Shown here: one piece after another, positions 1-12,700 of the stretch
Layout: each line of letters begins with the position of its first letter
How positions within the stretch are numbered: the stretch's first letter is position 1
Source of the DNA: Cyathus striatus
Lineage: Eukaryota > Basidiomycota > Agaricomycetes > Agaricales > Nidulariaceae
Length of the DNA: 64,000 nt
Assembly: GCA_025738555.1 (NCBI GenBank)
Contig: JAOVFP010000002.1
Coordinates: 6,200,001-6,264,000 of the forward strand
Direction: 5' to 3'
Program-made: the position numbers and the translations under genes
The notes under the pieces: model-generated
The model's database searches: none
Seen by the model: the letters and a program-made list of their open reading frames with translations, nothing else
What the model was told of the DNA's origin: nothing

Positions 1-217
1 CAACGTGCACAATTCGTTGGTCGAAGTCACCTGCAAGGAAGAGAGCGCCCAGTACTTCCTTATCACTCCTAAATTGCTACCTGACCTCAACTATCATGAA
101 CGTATGAAAGTTCTTTGCGTAAACAACGGGGAGTGGCTACCTGAAGAGAGAAATCTGGGCAAGATGATGAATATGATTGAAACTTACCTGCAACACAACG
201 GTGGCGGCAAGAAGTAG
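1..217 (+). CDS. SMC5: SMC5, C-terminal fragment (structural maintenance of chromosomes protein 5)
   Basis: This is the last coding stretch of an SMC5 protein, the ATPase subunit that pairs with SMC6 in the SMC5/6 complex acting in DNA repair and replication-fork resolution in the nucleus. The frame enters from the left edge (codons from base 2) and ends at a TAG at 215-217. The visible 71 or so residues contain QYFLITPKLLPDL, then YHERMKVLCVNNGEW, which I recognise as the very conserved SMC5 C-terminus just after the ATPase head. The rest of the protein, including the Walker motifs and coiled coil, lies outside the window. It converges tail to tail with RRP43, with 245 bp between the two stop codons. 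Confidence 0.9.
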   Translation, partial: NVHNSLVEVTCKEESAQYFLITPKLLPDLNYHERMKVLCVNNGEWLPEERNLGKMMNMIETYLQHNGGGKK

Positions 218-462
218 GCTCTGGATCTTAAACAATCCCCCTCAAACCCGTGGATTTGGAATCTGGAACCCATCTTCCTTTTCTTACCATTTACATTTCG
301 CTTTCATTTTATTTACATGCTTGGAGATATTTATTTTATTTTAACCGCTTGTCTTTTCGTTCCGATGCTTATTTACCACGAAGCAAAACATTACATGTAT
401 ACATAGCACTTCATGGCAACGCAGCACTTGTATAATTAATTTATACAAAGTTATTAATACTT

Positions 463-3400
463 TTATTGCGTTTTATCGCAGACAGCTCTTATTACATTCG
501 TAAGATGTACTCTGCGCGGCTTAGCGGCAGTGATACAATCCATCAGTGCATCCTGAGATCCTGCACCGGTGCTCCCCGGCCCAATTTGAGATACCGAAAT
601 AAGTTCCTCGCTGTCTCCCATTACAATCGATATCGTAGTGTCAAGTAGGGGCTCCTCAAACGACGTAGGATCGGCCAGTACGTGTGTCCTAAGCCAAAAT
701 ATTAGTATCCAGTCACTAAAAGCAGGAAAAGCGGCTAAGCTCGGACGTGAATGGGAACCGGCAGGCGAGAGAGCACAAGAGTAATAAACTGGAACGTACG
801 AGTCAAATATTCCGAATGACATCGATAAAGGTGTCTGGGCCCTGTTCAATTTTAGTGGAACCATTTCTTTTCGTGTGCAGACCGTCCGGCCCGTTTCTTC
901 GTTATATGTTGCTTTCGGTAATCGAGCTAGACAGGGGAAGATAAATGCATAAGTCGTCGTCTAGCCTTCGAACGGGATCTAAAGAACGCAGCCGAAAAAG
1001 CAGAATATCGGATAAGGAGCGAGTGAAATCTTGAACAGAATCCTGATGCACGGATGCAAATACATTCACCAGCGGTGCGAAAAAGTATAAGCATAGAGAT
1101 GAGGCATACAGAGTTTGGAGATAACGTGTGGGCCTTGTCTCTACAGCCCTTTATGCAAAATACATGGGGACGGAATAATTCAACCAGATGCGGATGAAAG
1201 AAAGAAAGGAAAACACAGAGTGAAATTGGCAGGGTACCAGTGGCGTCCACAACGCGGGGGAAAAGCGGCGCGTGAGTGTGGGTGAGGTAACGATGCACAC
1301 AGGAAAGTTACCACAGCAAGGTTGGATGAAACCCAAAAACCTTGTGCCACAGATGATGGTGAGTATTAGATGTGATGGGACGCTACCTGAGTTACGGAAC
1401 CGGAGTTACGAACGCGTGGGGAAGTAAAGATGAGAAACGAAGAAGGCAAGGCAGGATGGACTGTAGTCGGTGAGAGGGCATGGAAGTCTCATCAAACATG
1501 GCAATCGTGCGAAGTCATAAGTTAAGATTCAGCCATCTGAGGAAAGCAGCGATCCCAATAGAGACTACTGAATGAACGCCATCTCGTAACTCGTTCATTG
1601 AGAAAAGGAAAGGAGAAAAGATAAAAAAGAACGAAAGGACTAAGCTAGATGGGCAAACGGTAAGCCAAACAAGATTCCACAGCAAAAATGACACCAGTGA
1701 GAATGGCATTGCGCAAATGGCTGAACACGCTCAAGCAAGCATGAAACGGGTAGGAGGGCAAGGAACTCCACATCACGGTGCCATATGAAAAGATACGGGG
1801 AAGATGCCCAACGGCGCGGAAAGAAACTTTCGAAAGAGAAAAGAATCAGAAATCTAGAAGTTACAACTCACTATTTATAAGTGCACAAACCATGGCTAAC
1901 AGAGCTGCGTCGAACGCATTGCCGTCATAGTTTATACATGTGGCGTCTACGTAGAGCACCCAAGCGCTTTTGCCTTTTTGAATACAGAGGGAAGAGAGGG
2001 AAAGTATGTTGGATCTATCCAGTCAGACAATGAGTCAGCCAAACGGCAAAGAGGGAAGGAATGAAACAGATGCTCGATAAGTAAGACGGCAGTTACGATT
2101 CCTTCACCCCATGACCAGTGAGAGACGAAACGCGTCTACGAAATTGAGCAGGTGCCATACACGTCGACCTCAACCCGACGGAAATATACATGGTGGCGAG
2201 TCGAGACAGCATGGCCTCCTACAGCGCGCCAAGTACAAGTGACGGAACATGTACCGCACATCACCGCTGTCTGATATGACACATTCCATCTCATCGAACA
2301 TAACAAGATAGCAGAACAGATCCCCGGGATATCTTCGGTCTCGGGCTAATCTTTATCATAATGAACGTCGGACACCGGTCGTAATCAAGGATAGCAAAAT
2401 AAACCTCGGAAATCATAACTCTCAAAAAATTCTGGAACATGACTCTCCAGAGGAAAACAGAGCTTCGAAGGGTTAGAATGACGCAGTGGGGTACACCCAA
2501 GCGGTAGATCGCCGGAGATTACAGGTAATCTTTTCAACGTGTTGTAAAAGAAGATATTTTGAGACCGTGTCCAACGCACTAGCTGCGACCACCTGACAAG
2601 ACAGAGAAAACACCACTTACGCAAGCAAAGCCTCGTTTAGCCGATCCGATAGCACCTGAGCCTCTTCAGTCGGAGGGCCAGGCTTAAACTTGGGGGAGCA
2701 AATAGCTGGGAGGTCAAGGTTCGGTACTAGATGGGGAAGGATAGGTCAGTCAAGAGCAAAAGGAAAAGAGTATACGAAATAAAAATATTCAATAGGAAAC
2801 TCGGGGAACGACTCCTCCGAGAAGTCAAACGGAGGCAGACAGAAGTAAGCTGCATTATGGTGCAGTAGTCCATGTGGTAGTCCGCGTGCTCAAGTTGAAC
2901 CTAAAACGTAGCCTTGATGTAGCTGCGTACAGAAGGAAAAAGAACACGAAAGAAATAATAAACATGCTCCGAAAGGAAAGCAAGTCACGTAGAAAGATGT
3001 GTTTGCCTATGAGGCCACCCCAAAGCTCGTCGAGCACTGACGGAAGTTAAACCCGAAACCCGACGTTGATGCGCCACACCTGGCGCGACGGCACCGGGAT
3101 GCGCCTATGCGACATCCGGTGATTGTATGTTAGGCGAAACCGAGGGAAAGACTCGACGCGTTCGATGAGTAACGGAACAGGTAATTTGAAAGAGTCCAGA
3201 AAGAAGGCCCAGAGACACAATACGAGCGCGTGTCAGACGCAATTCAATGGGCCGTTAGTGAAGAAATGAAGCCAAGAAAATAGCTGGATAAAATCCATGC
3301 TAAATTCGCAAACATAATTGGAAACAAGTCAAAGGTGAAACAAAACGAAGAGGTTGAAGAGATGTCTTGCATTGTTGCAAGCACACAACCCAAATACAGC

Positions 3401-6400
3401 CGCCATTATCGTCCGAGACGGAGCCCAAAATAAAAGATAGGGCGAACCAAGCCCCTAAACCACCGCCGCCGCCGCATGACTAAATGCCCTCGCCGAGCAA
3501 GCAAGCACCCCAAAGTACGCTGCCGACTACTCGCCGTAAATGATAAACAGTACAAGAAAAGCCTCGTACCCGGCATTCTGACCGAGCGCACTACAGCAGC
3601 AAGAAAAAAAGATACGCGTTGGGAAAAGAAAGCCATACATGAATGCGTTAAAATGGAGGGGGTAGGAAAAGGTATCAAACCGTCATCCGCATGAGGGTCT
3701 GTACACCCGTCCGTTTGGAAACTCCATATAAGCGCTGGAAGAGCCTACAGCACTCCCAAAAAGCGCAAGCAGACCCAAAGGCATATTGAGATCGATAATA
3801 ACGCCCAACCCCACCCAGATGATAACCCACCGGCCACTGAATTCATGAACGGGATACGGTACGGGATCAGAAATACGGATGCCCGTATGCATTGCGTGGA
3901 AATGAACATAAAAATAAAATCGAGAAACGATAGATATCGGAAGATATATATGGTAGACGGCCGCCGACTACGCGCTGCCAGATAAACGAAGAGAGTAGAA
4001 ATCGAACGTGGGCAAGATATATATCACGTAACGCGAAGAAGGATTTGAATTAAAGGCCTATGCGTGACGGGATAAGTACCTCTGACTTCAATCACGCGGC
4101 TATCTGCCTGGGCTTCAAGATATGATGCCCCAATAGAAATGCAAATGGATTATACACAGGGAAGAAAGCAGCCAAAAGCAAAAGTGAGACCGCCCCAACC
4201 CACAAAAATGATGCAGAGCAGTGAGAAAAACTGGACTAAGTGAGGCATTGAAACAGCAGTGACAAAGTTAATAGTCGCGTAACTGCAACCTTCAAACCAA
4301 GTGGTCAAACGATAGATCAGACGACACGGGTGCAGAAAGCACCCCGCGCCCACTTTACAAAGCATATCTTCGAACCAAGGGATCAACAGACTTGTGGCCG
4401 AAGAAATATATAAATGACGCCCTCTTGCAGGCGACGGCCTCTAACGACGAAATCACCGTCGGCAGACAATATGGGCGCAGGAGCCGTTTTTAATCAGAAA
4501 TAGGAAATAAAGCTTCTTCTACCAATCAAGGCGGGAGAATAGATACCCCGAATCGTCCGGGATTCTACAGCTCAACCCACATTCAAAGTAATCAAAAAAG
4601 CAGCCAATCCCAACTGAAACGTAGGCACCGACTGAGAAAATAGCGAAATGAATGCGTCGAGATAGGGAAATGAAGTTAAACATCTCGTGGCCTCAGTAAA
4701 TCTTTAAAAGTCAAAGCAGCCACCGCCACTTCACGCGGTAAGGAATGATGTGCATAGCGGCCGACTAAAGATATGTATATGCCTGCTTAATAATGAAAGT
4801 AGAAACACAATAACATCTCCAAGGAGGCTAGGTGCAACCATGCAGGAGTGTAAATCACCGCATGACATCGGCGAATACATCATCGCGGCTGATATATACA
4901 AGGGTGGTGGGCTGGGTTCGCTCTCGGCATTGAGCAGGGAAGGGCAGCGACAAAAAGTACCAAAATTGGGTGCGACGATCACAGCTGACACTTCACATTT
5001 ATTTGAATGAACGCAAAATGAGAAATAAGGGAGAAATGGGCAGCACGTGCAAACCGAGAAATAAAGGAAGGTAAAAAGCAGGACGACGGGTCGCGCTCTT
5101 TCTCGCGATTGAGCGGGGCGGCGTAAGGATGAAAGCTGACAAAAATGGGTGCAACAGCCGCGGCTGACACTTCACATTCATATTGAACGCAAAATGAGAA
5201 ATAAGTCAGCGCGACGGGCAAGGACTGGTGACTACCACTGGTCGAACTCTTTCTCGCGATTGAGCGGGGCGGGGCAGGGACGAAAGCTAACAAAAAATGG
5301 GTGCGACAGCCGCGGCTGACACTTCACATTCACTTTGAATGAACGAGAGAAAAAGAAAAGAAACAAATAGGCAGCGCGACGGGCAAGGACCGGTAACTAC
5401 TACTAGGTCGACTCTTTCTCACGATTGAGTGGGGCGGGGCGGGGACGAAAACTGTCAAAAAAAAATGGGTGCGACAGTCGCGGCCGACGTTAAGGCAGCG
5501 CGACGGGCAAGGACTAGGATGTACCACATTGAATCAACAGACGAAACTGTCGTAAACGGGTACAGTCATGGATGACACATTCCTGGTTCCAGCAGTCGAA
5601 AGAACAAAATAAAAAAGAAAGAGTGGCACCAAAGAGGAAGCTTACGCTTTCCAGAAAGGAGAAAAAGGAGAAAAGAAAAAGGAGGTAGGTGGGCATCTGC
5701 GGTGTCTTCTCGCTGCCAAGAAGCGGGGACGGGACGAGGACAGGTTGTTGTATCACCTTTCCAGTGCAAAGCGACGCATGCGAGGTACAAGATCCGCGAA
5801 TGATAATCCAAGTATAATGAAAAAAGCACCAATCCAAACCCAGAATAAATGAACATGAAATCTCACCTATCCAACCCTCATCTTCCCTCTCCAAATCAGG
5901 TTCTGCAATTTCAGCCTTGACACCGCAGACGACCGTTGTGTCGCCTAGACGGACGAGGGCCGAGCCGTCTGCTGTTGATATTGAGCCTGTATGAGGGGTG
6001 ATTGTTAATATTATGTTACGGCACGTAATGAATGAGTAATTGGAAGAGATGTACGGAGAAAGAGAGTGCAAAAGAGTAGTGAAGGATGTACGGGGAGTCC
6101 GATGATACGCCGGGAGAGTAGGGCGCCAATGTATTACTGATCTCCGTGCGCATTTAATTATGAGTAGCCATTTGCAACAGACAAGGTAACTGCCCGTTGC
6201 GATCCAAGTGAAACAAATTATGAGGATAGCTGATCTGGATGTAGAATCGTAGTAGAGGAATAACCGCTGCACACGACCGAGATCGCAGCCCGGAACTGCT
6301 CCTCAAGAAACAAGAAATCGCGTAAATCCCATCCCGTGTTTCAATCAAAGATCCCGCTTGAAATCTCGCAGCTACCATCCCAAGCTTGGATCCCAGTTCC

Positions 6401-7428
6401 CCAGGGAAATAGAAAGATGGAAGTGGAAAAGAAAAAAAGGAAGAAGGAACCGGCGAAACGCCGTGAAATGACGAATAGTGAAGGCGCCGATTCTGCATGA
6501 TCTACGTGAGGATGGTACATGCCGAGCTATCCAAGCTCTGAAACATGAATATAGGATAGAATAGTCCAGTGTTGTACCGGTGAAACGAATCAAAAGATTA
6601 AGTTTTCGCGTCAGGGTGCAAGTTGAAATAATTGATATCCAGAAAGAGATGTTCAACCTGCGCAAGAAAGAAGGGGAAACAGAAATCAAGTAAGAACCGA
6701 AGAATCGCCGTGAGATGAAGGTGGGTCTCGAGGGGATGAAACAGAGACCAGCGTTGAATCGAAATGGGATTCAGTTGACATGGGTTTAATCCGCGCATAT
6801 GAGGAATCCTGAGAATATGAGGTGGGGGATGAAATCCTCCTTCTGGGGTTGAATCAAGGATTTTCGAGGATGTAAGACGAGAAAGGAGAGCAAAGCGTAG
6901 CTCGAGAGCTGCATTGTTAAAGCGGAGAATGCCCTGGTGATAGCTTTGGAGAATGAACAGCTATACACCTCCCTGTGCACGTAACGACAATTCAAGCCCA
7001 TTCCAACGTCCAAACACATGCATTCTCCACAACCGAAACACCTCTTCACCCGCCGGCAAAGGAGAGTAAGTCTCTCTCTCGAAGCGCGGCTCGAGAACTG
7101 CAATATTTGAAGGATGTATAGCCGCGCGCCCCACCCCAGCAATCCTGTGCACGTAGTGACACCTCAAACCCATCCCAACGTCTAACCACCTCCTCTTCCC
7201 CACTCAAAGCATCACAAAAACAGATTCCAAAAAGAAAGAAGAGAAAGAAAAGAAGAACACGCACATACCAACGTTTATATGGACATCTCTCCACGAAGTA
7301 AAATCACGCCCGTCGGGACGCACGCTTTCTGCTATGAACCGCTCGAGGTATACGCGCGGATGGAGGCGTTGGAATATGGCTCCTTTAAGGGTGGGGTCTT
7401 GGTCTTGCGAAGTTGAGGCTGTAGACAT
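463..7428 (-). CDS. RRP43: Exosome core subunit RRP43 (RNase PH-like), six exons with very large introns
   Basis: RRP43 is a catalytically inert RNase PH-fold subunit of the six-membered RNA exosome ring, acting in 3' RNA processing and decay. I place six exons: 7428-7269, 5986-5867, 2726-2621, 2014-1872, 926-800 and 688-463. They join in phase to 882 bp, 293 residues. Family landmarks appear in order: LHPRVYLERFIAESVRPDGR, SISTADGSALVRLGDTTVVC, PNLDLPAICSPKFKPGPP, KSAWVLYVDATCINYDGN, RLPKATYNEETGRTVC and THVLADPTSFEEPLLDT. Each junction has a GT donor and AG acceptor and restores a whole codon. Introns are 1282, 3140, 606, 945 and 111 bp, enormous beside the 41-76 bp introns nearby. An ATG at 7530 is in frame upstream but adds a Pro/Ser-rich stretch not typical of the family, so 7428 is preferred. 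Confidence 0.9.
4919..5515. repeat. Tandem repeat, about 150-175 bp unit, inside RRP43 intron 2
   Basis: About three and a half imperfect copies of one unit lie in tandem. The words TTTCTCGCGATTGAGCGGGG, ATGGGTGCGACAG, GGCTGACACTTCACATT, AAAATGAGAAATAAG and GCGCGACGGGCAAGGAC recur. The CTCT...GATTGAG word starts near 4921 (diverged), 5096, 5247 and 5412, so spacing is about 175, 151 and 165 bp. Short open frames here are repeat artefacts. Confidence 0.85.
6890..7200. repeat. Degenerate tandem duplication, about 170-190 bp, inside RRP43 intron 1
   Basis: Two related segments follow each other. Both contain GCTCGAGARCTGCA (near 6900 and 7088), and about 75 bp later CTGTGCACGTA followed by a CCCATYCCAACGTCYAA block (near 6975 and 7146). 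This second local duplication in an oversized intron suggests intron growth by tandem duplication. Confidence 0.6.
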
Positions 7429-7649
7429 TAAGTGGTGGAGAAAGAGTAGAGGTGAGGATGGAGAAGGAGGGGGCGAGGAGGAGAGGTGAGGAGGGAAGAG
7501 GGTTGGAAGAGGGTTAGGGGAAGCGAACACGATGTTACGTAATTACTTGATTGTTATTTTTCGATTATTGGAATTGATAAGATGAACAGATTAGATTGAA
7601 GGTATAGCTCAAAAAAATACATTTTATTCCATCCAAAAAGTAATGCACC

Positions 7650-8878
7650 CTACTCCACATATCCCTTCAAAACCGCCACCTCGGCATTAACAATACTACT
7701 CGTCGCGGCCCCTACGCTCACATTATTCGCCAACACCACGAACTTGATATCCAGAACCTGACACTGTCTTACGCGACCTACGCACACACCCGCTCCATCC
7801 TGGAAGTACCTATCCAATCTCGGCTGTGGCCGATCTGGTTCTTCCATAACGGTAATACAATGTCTGGGGGCACTAGGAGCCCCAAGCGTCTGCGCATCAG
7901 GCGTATACGCCAACAAGGCCTCACGGACCTGCTGAGGCGACGGCGGCGGTCTCCTCGAAAACCTCACCGAAACACACTCCGTATGCCCATCAATAACAGG
8001 CACACGATTACACGAAGCGCTAACACGCAAAGGATGCCTCGCGTGCATATCGAATTGCTTGATTCCTTCATCCGTCTCCTGAATCCCACCGAGAATTTTA
8101 AGAGTTTCCCATTCCATTTTTTCTTCTTCGCCAGATATATAGGGTACGACGTTGTCGAGGATGTCGAGGCTTGGTACGCCGGGGTATCCTGCGCCGCTGA
8201 TGGCTTGCATGGTTGTTACCATTAGAAGCTCGAGTGGGCCGAAGGCTTTTTCGAGTGCTGCGAGGGGAATGACGATGCCTGTCGTTGAGCAGTTTGCGTT
8301 GGTCACTATGAACCCGCGTTTGAGGGGGGGTGAGTGGAGGGATTGTTGTTGTGGGAGGATGGAGAGATGCGAGGGGTTGACGAAGGGTACGATTAGGGGT
8401 ACATGCGGGTCTCGTCGGTAGTTCTTTGCATTAGAGAAAACAGCCAGTTCGGCTTTTCTAAACGCGGCCTCTACGATAACTTAGTACACACTCCTAACAT
8501 GAAATAAAAAGACAAACCAATATCCCCAGCAACGTCCGCATCAAGCCCCGAAAACACAATCTTACACTCTGTAAACTCCTCCGGCTCGCACTTGCTCACA
8601 ATCATCTCGCCAACATCACTCGGGATCCTATTGACCTGTTTCCACGTAACAGCTTCCTTGTACTTCTTCCCGGCACTTCTCGGGCTAGCGCCCAAAACAT
8701 GGATCTTGAACCACGGATGGACAGCAAGGAGAGTGATAAACCGCTGACCAACGGTCCCCGTCGCACCTAAAACGCCAACATTGATTGTCTCGCCGGGGGT
8801 AGTGGGCACAGTGGCCATCTCGTCGTTTCGTAGTTTTTGAAAGAGGGAGCGGCTGGATGGAGGGCGGTCTGATGACAT
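7650..8878 (-). CDS. HOM2: Aspartate-semialdehyde dehydrogenase
   Basis: This enzyme reduces beta-aspartyl phosphate to aspartate semialdehyde with NADPH, the branch step to threonine, methionine and, where present, lysine. Exon 1 is 8878-8518 and exon 2 is 8470-7650, separated by a 47-bp GT-AG intron, giving 393 residues. The N-terminal NADP motif is VGVLGATGTVGQRF. The active-site cysteine lies in FIVTNANCSTTG, followed by the conserved QAISGAGYPGVPSLDI. A second in-frame ATG at 8818 starts closer to the Rossmann motif and gives 373 residues, nearer the usual length of about 360, so the first 20 residues are uncertain. It reads away from EMC6 across a 346-bp shared promoter. Confidence 0.95.
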
Positions 8879-9224
8879 TTGTCTTTGGGAGAGGGAGGAA
8901 GACTAACTTACGATGAGATTGTTGGATTGATGATGCACGTGATCTTTTAGGCGTGAAAGTTGATTTCAGGATTCGGGATTCGGAGTTGGTTGATATACCC
9001 TTGATATGACTCGCTGACTGAGTCATTTATTTTCCCAATCCGTGATCCAGTTTTTGTCTAGTAAATATATAAATTCTCGACCTCGCTCTCGCAAATTTTT
9101 TCCTCGGCCGAAGATAAGATCAATCTTATCTCCTTACCTAACATATTTACCACCACCCCCCAATCCAAACACACACCCTCGTCACCGTCACCAGGGTACC
9201 AACCAACCAACCAACCATCCCAAA
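8879..9224. promoter_or_regulatory. Divergent promoter between HOM2 and EMC6
   Basis: This 346-bp gap separates two divergently transcribed genes. A TATA-like TAAATATATAAA lies near 9061-9073 on the plus strand, about 155 bp before the EMC6 start. An (AACC)n microsatellite at about 9200-9216 sits in the likely EMC6 leader. No specific regulator site is claimed. Confidence 0.5.
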
Positions 9225-9662
9225 ATGACCGACCAACCCCAAACCCAAATCTACGCTCCCAACCTCCAGCACAACACCTCCAGCCTCACAAACATCAAAT
9301 TCACAAGCGCAGCCCTCGCAGGCGCAGCAGCAGGCATCCTAGGCCTACAAAACGTCCCAGGCTTCGCTCTCTTCGTAGTAGCATGCATATGGACGGGCAT
9401 ATGCATTCAACTGAAAATCAACTCTGATTTGCGAGGAAAGAACGGCTCGGGTGGAGGTGGGAAGGTATTGGAAAATTGGTGGGACGTACTGTTGCCGGGT
9501 CAGGATGCAGGGTTTGCTTTTGTGTTGGTTTGGACTTTGTTTTATGGTATGTTTCTTTTTTATCTGGGCTTGGGTGGCAATGCGGTGAGGGGCTTGGAAT
9601 TTATTGGGTGGATCAAGACGCGTGCGGATTCAAGGATGACGGGACTGGACGCGCTGGCATGA
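9225..9662 (+). CDS. EMC6: ER membrane protein complex subunit 6 (Rab5-interacting family)
   Basis: EMC6 is a small multi-spanning core subunit of the ER membrane protein complex, an insertase for transmembrane segments. I start at the ATG at 9225, preceded by a CAAA context, because the open frame upstream is Pro/Arg-rich leader. Motifs include NIKFTSAALAGAAAGILGL, then a hydrophobic FALFVVACIWTGICI segment, a Gly-rich loop, WWDVLLPG and a third hydrophobic segment FAFVLVWTLFYGMF. This order matches EMC6. The C-terminus is uncertain. Reading straight through gives 145 residues, while a possible intron 9547-9617 (GTATGT...AAG) would give a different tail ending at 9703 and 135 residues. Confidence 0.8.
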   Translation: MTDQPQTQIYAPNLQHNTSSLTNIKFTSAALAGAAAGILGLQNVPGFALFVVACIWTGICIQLKINSDLRGKNGSGGGGKVLENWWDVLLPGQDAGFAFVLVWTLFYGMFLFYLGLGGNAVRGLEFIGWIKTRADSRMTGLDALA

Positions 9663-9703
9663 CGGTTCTCTTGTCCACTGAAGAGGACGTCAATAACGCA
9701 TAG

Positions 9704-12700
9704 GGACCTTCAGGTCCTTGGGTGACAAATCTCAATAAGCATACGAAGAAGCATGACTTTAAATCTCTATTCCATACCGGACTTTCCGCGGTATATTTCA
9801 AGGCTACTGGCACCCCAACCGCCGCCGTAACCCACCGCCACCAACCGGTGCCTTCACTTTTATCCATCTTCTTTCAAGCAGCAGCCATGAAATAGATATC
9901 CCAATCGGTACCTAACAGTGCCTAACCCCTCGGCAGACCCCATCCCTCCGGTCAATAAGGAGGGCGGGCATATACGGTTTCCCCGTACCATCCCCTTTCC
10001 AGTTCGAAAATCACGACAAAAAGGGTTCGGTTATAGAACCGAAGCACCATACCTCTGCTGGTGCAAGTACTAGCCTGTGCTAGCATTCCCCCAGGCCTCA
10101 GAAGTCAGGATCCCCCGCTCGATAAGGACGAAGAGCGGGGATCTACGGTTTTCTCAAAATCGAAATCAAAAATCATATCAAAAACCATCTTTCATCTTCT
10201 ATCTTCCTCGTTGGCTATCATGGATCTGAAGGCTGAAGTACGTTCGTGCACGAGCTGCCTTTTCGAGTGTTATACCGTTTTTACCGGGAAATGGGTCAAC
10301 TTCGTCCGCTTAAGCAATCTTTCATTCTTTTTTTTTCATTCCTTTCTTTCATCTTCCTTCTCATGCTATACACGCTCGGGTTTCTCGTTCTTTCTTATCA
10401 TTCATTCTCGGGATCTACGCTAGGTATCCCTCCTGAGTCCTTCTGACGTGGCTCCTTCGGATCGAGCAGTTCCGTTCTTATCTTTTCTTTTTACTCATAT
10501 GTTACGTGTCTTCGGTTTCTCTCTTTTTCTTTTTTGGACGTGTTCTCTCCTCTCGCCGGGTGAGAAGGTGACTCAGACGTGGGTCATACCTCGTCCTTTG
10601 CAATTTTTCATGCGTGGGCGTCGGTATCATCTCTCAGCTCCCCTGGTTCACCGAGTCTTTATGGTGCCTTTTATTTACTCGTGGTGGACGCTGGTGATGT
10701 GGTCTTGGTGAAGAACCCACACCGCCTTCCCTTACGCGGAATCTCGAAGATCTTTCAAGGGTCATATTCATACATACACCAGCATGCATCCATTCCTTCA
10801 TACGGCGTCCATACCATTGTCCGCAGTTCTTACTTTCGCGTTCTTTCGCTTCGGTTACATCTCCGTTCCCGTTGACACTCTGACACTCTGACATGTTACT
10901 ACTGTTTCACCCTACTTGCGATCATGATCGTTCAAGCGAGATTTAAAAACAGGCATTTTGTAACTGTTTTCTCAAGGTCTCAAGCTGTCTCATAGCGGCC
11001 CTGACATGTTTTCCTGGAATGTCAGGTCGCCTTCTGTCAGCGAGCGAGGCCGGGGCGGGAGAACATACGGGTCGGCAATGGATTTTTTCGCTTCCTTTTG
11101 GCGTTGTGTATGTTTCTGTTTCGCGGGATCGAGGTGTCTGCGACGCGGCGAAAGAAGGTTCAAGGAAGGATAGCTGTGTTTCGCGTTCTTGCGTCTGTCT
11201 TCTGACGCGTTTGGAGTATGTTTCGCGGCAGAGATATGTTTCGAGCTCGCGTTAGAGTTCTGAGAACATACTGTCCCGCAACTTTCGGTCTCCCCGCAGC
11301 GCTCCCTTGTTATCTTGGTTCTTTTTTTATATGTCGCGGAGATATCGCGACAGCGAGAGCGGAAGAACAAAGCGGAGCTGCTGTCGGTGGGTGCATATAA
11401 CTCTTTTTGGTTCACCAATGCAATTGGGCGCGTTCTCTTGTGTTTTTCGCGGAACTATTCGTGTAAGCGGGAGAATATGGTTGCCCACCACCTCGGATCA
11501 TTTGGCGCCTCCTAACTTTTTTGTCATCGGTTTGACACGGCTGCCCGTTTTTTTCGAACTTGGTCAACTTTGTTGCGTTCCGGAGGATTTTGCGGGCTGT
11601 GGTACCTGCGAGCGGGATTGTGTGGATCGTTTCAATTTGCTTTCTGCACGGTTTCAATTCACCTGCCCCCCCCCCCCCTTTGACATGGCTCTTGCATGTT
11701 CATGTGTCACTTTGGACTTGCCTTTTACTTCCGCGTATTCGCATTATTGCGACTTCTTGCCTCCATATTGTTGGTGTTTCCTCTTGCATGTTTCATGGCT
11801 CGATCGCTCAAGGGACTCAATACCCGCTTAACTCGGCGCATGATCCTGTACAAGGAAGGGATAACAAGGGAACCCATTCGCAGGATTGTCGCGCCCAATC
11901 CGCTGCACCAAGATTTCTTCGGGATTCCATTCGTTTTTCTTCGTGATTTCATCCCTCCCTCCTGACCTCCTCGAGTTTCTCTTCGCCATCCTATATCTTC
12001 CACTCCGCTCGACATGCCTCGTGTTCCTTTCAATTTCGTAAAAAGTCTCATATTACACTGCGTGATATAGTGCGCACTGCGGCATATCAAGGGATGCACT
12101 TCGGCATATGCCTTGTTTCCTTCCCAGTCTTTTGGATGACTCTTTCCTTCTTCTTGCTCACACCAGGCGCATCTTTGTCTTCGGAGTCTATGGCGCATGA
12201 TGCGTAGTTGTAAATGCTGCTCCTGCTTCCGTGTTCCATTCTTCTATTCGCTCCTTTGTGTTGGTTGATTGCTGTGTTTGCGACTTTTCGATGGTTTCTC
12301 TTCGCCAGAATCCCGCCCTACGACGGTCTGTTCGGGAGGATCAACACATCAATCAGCCACGTGAAGGCGCGCGGAGCTGAATCTTTCGAATCTACGTTCT
12401 CTTCGCTCTCAAACTATCTCATATATTGCTAGAATGCGCAGATCTTTCATACCAACCCACTTTCACTCGGTATTTCTATACTCAGTTTCAAAGTGGTTCT
12501 TCGCTCCCCCATTCCCACCACTCGTGATTTTTTCGTATTCGGTGGTTTTGTGGCCTGTTTTTTTCCGCTTTTTTGGATGCGTTTTGATCACGCGAAGATG
12601 GAATTGATTGCACGCTCCGGTGTCCTACCACGTACCGTCATCCGAGAAATGCGCGACCCTGCCTACGGTCTCCAGATACGTCATTGCAACGCCCACCTAT

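Noticed and set aside
1000..5500. Many open frames of 60-130 codons on both strands
   Set aside because: They overlap the RRP43 introns, repeat each other where the DNA is tandemly repeated, and show no conserved motif.
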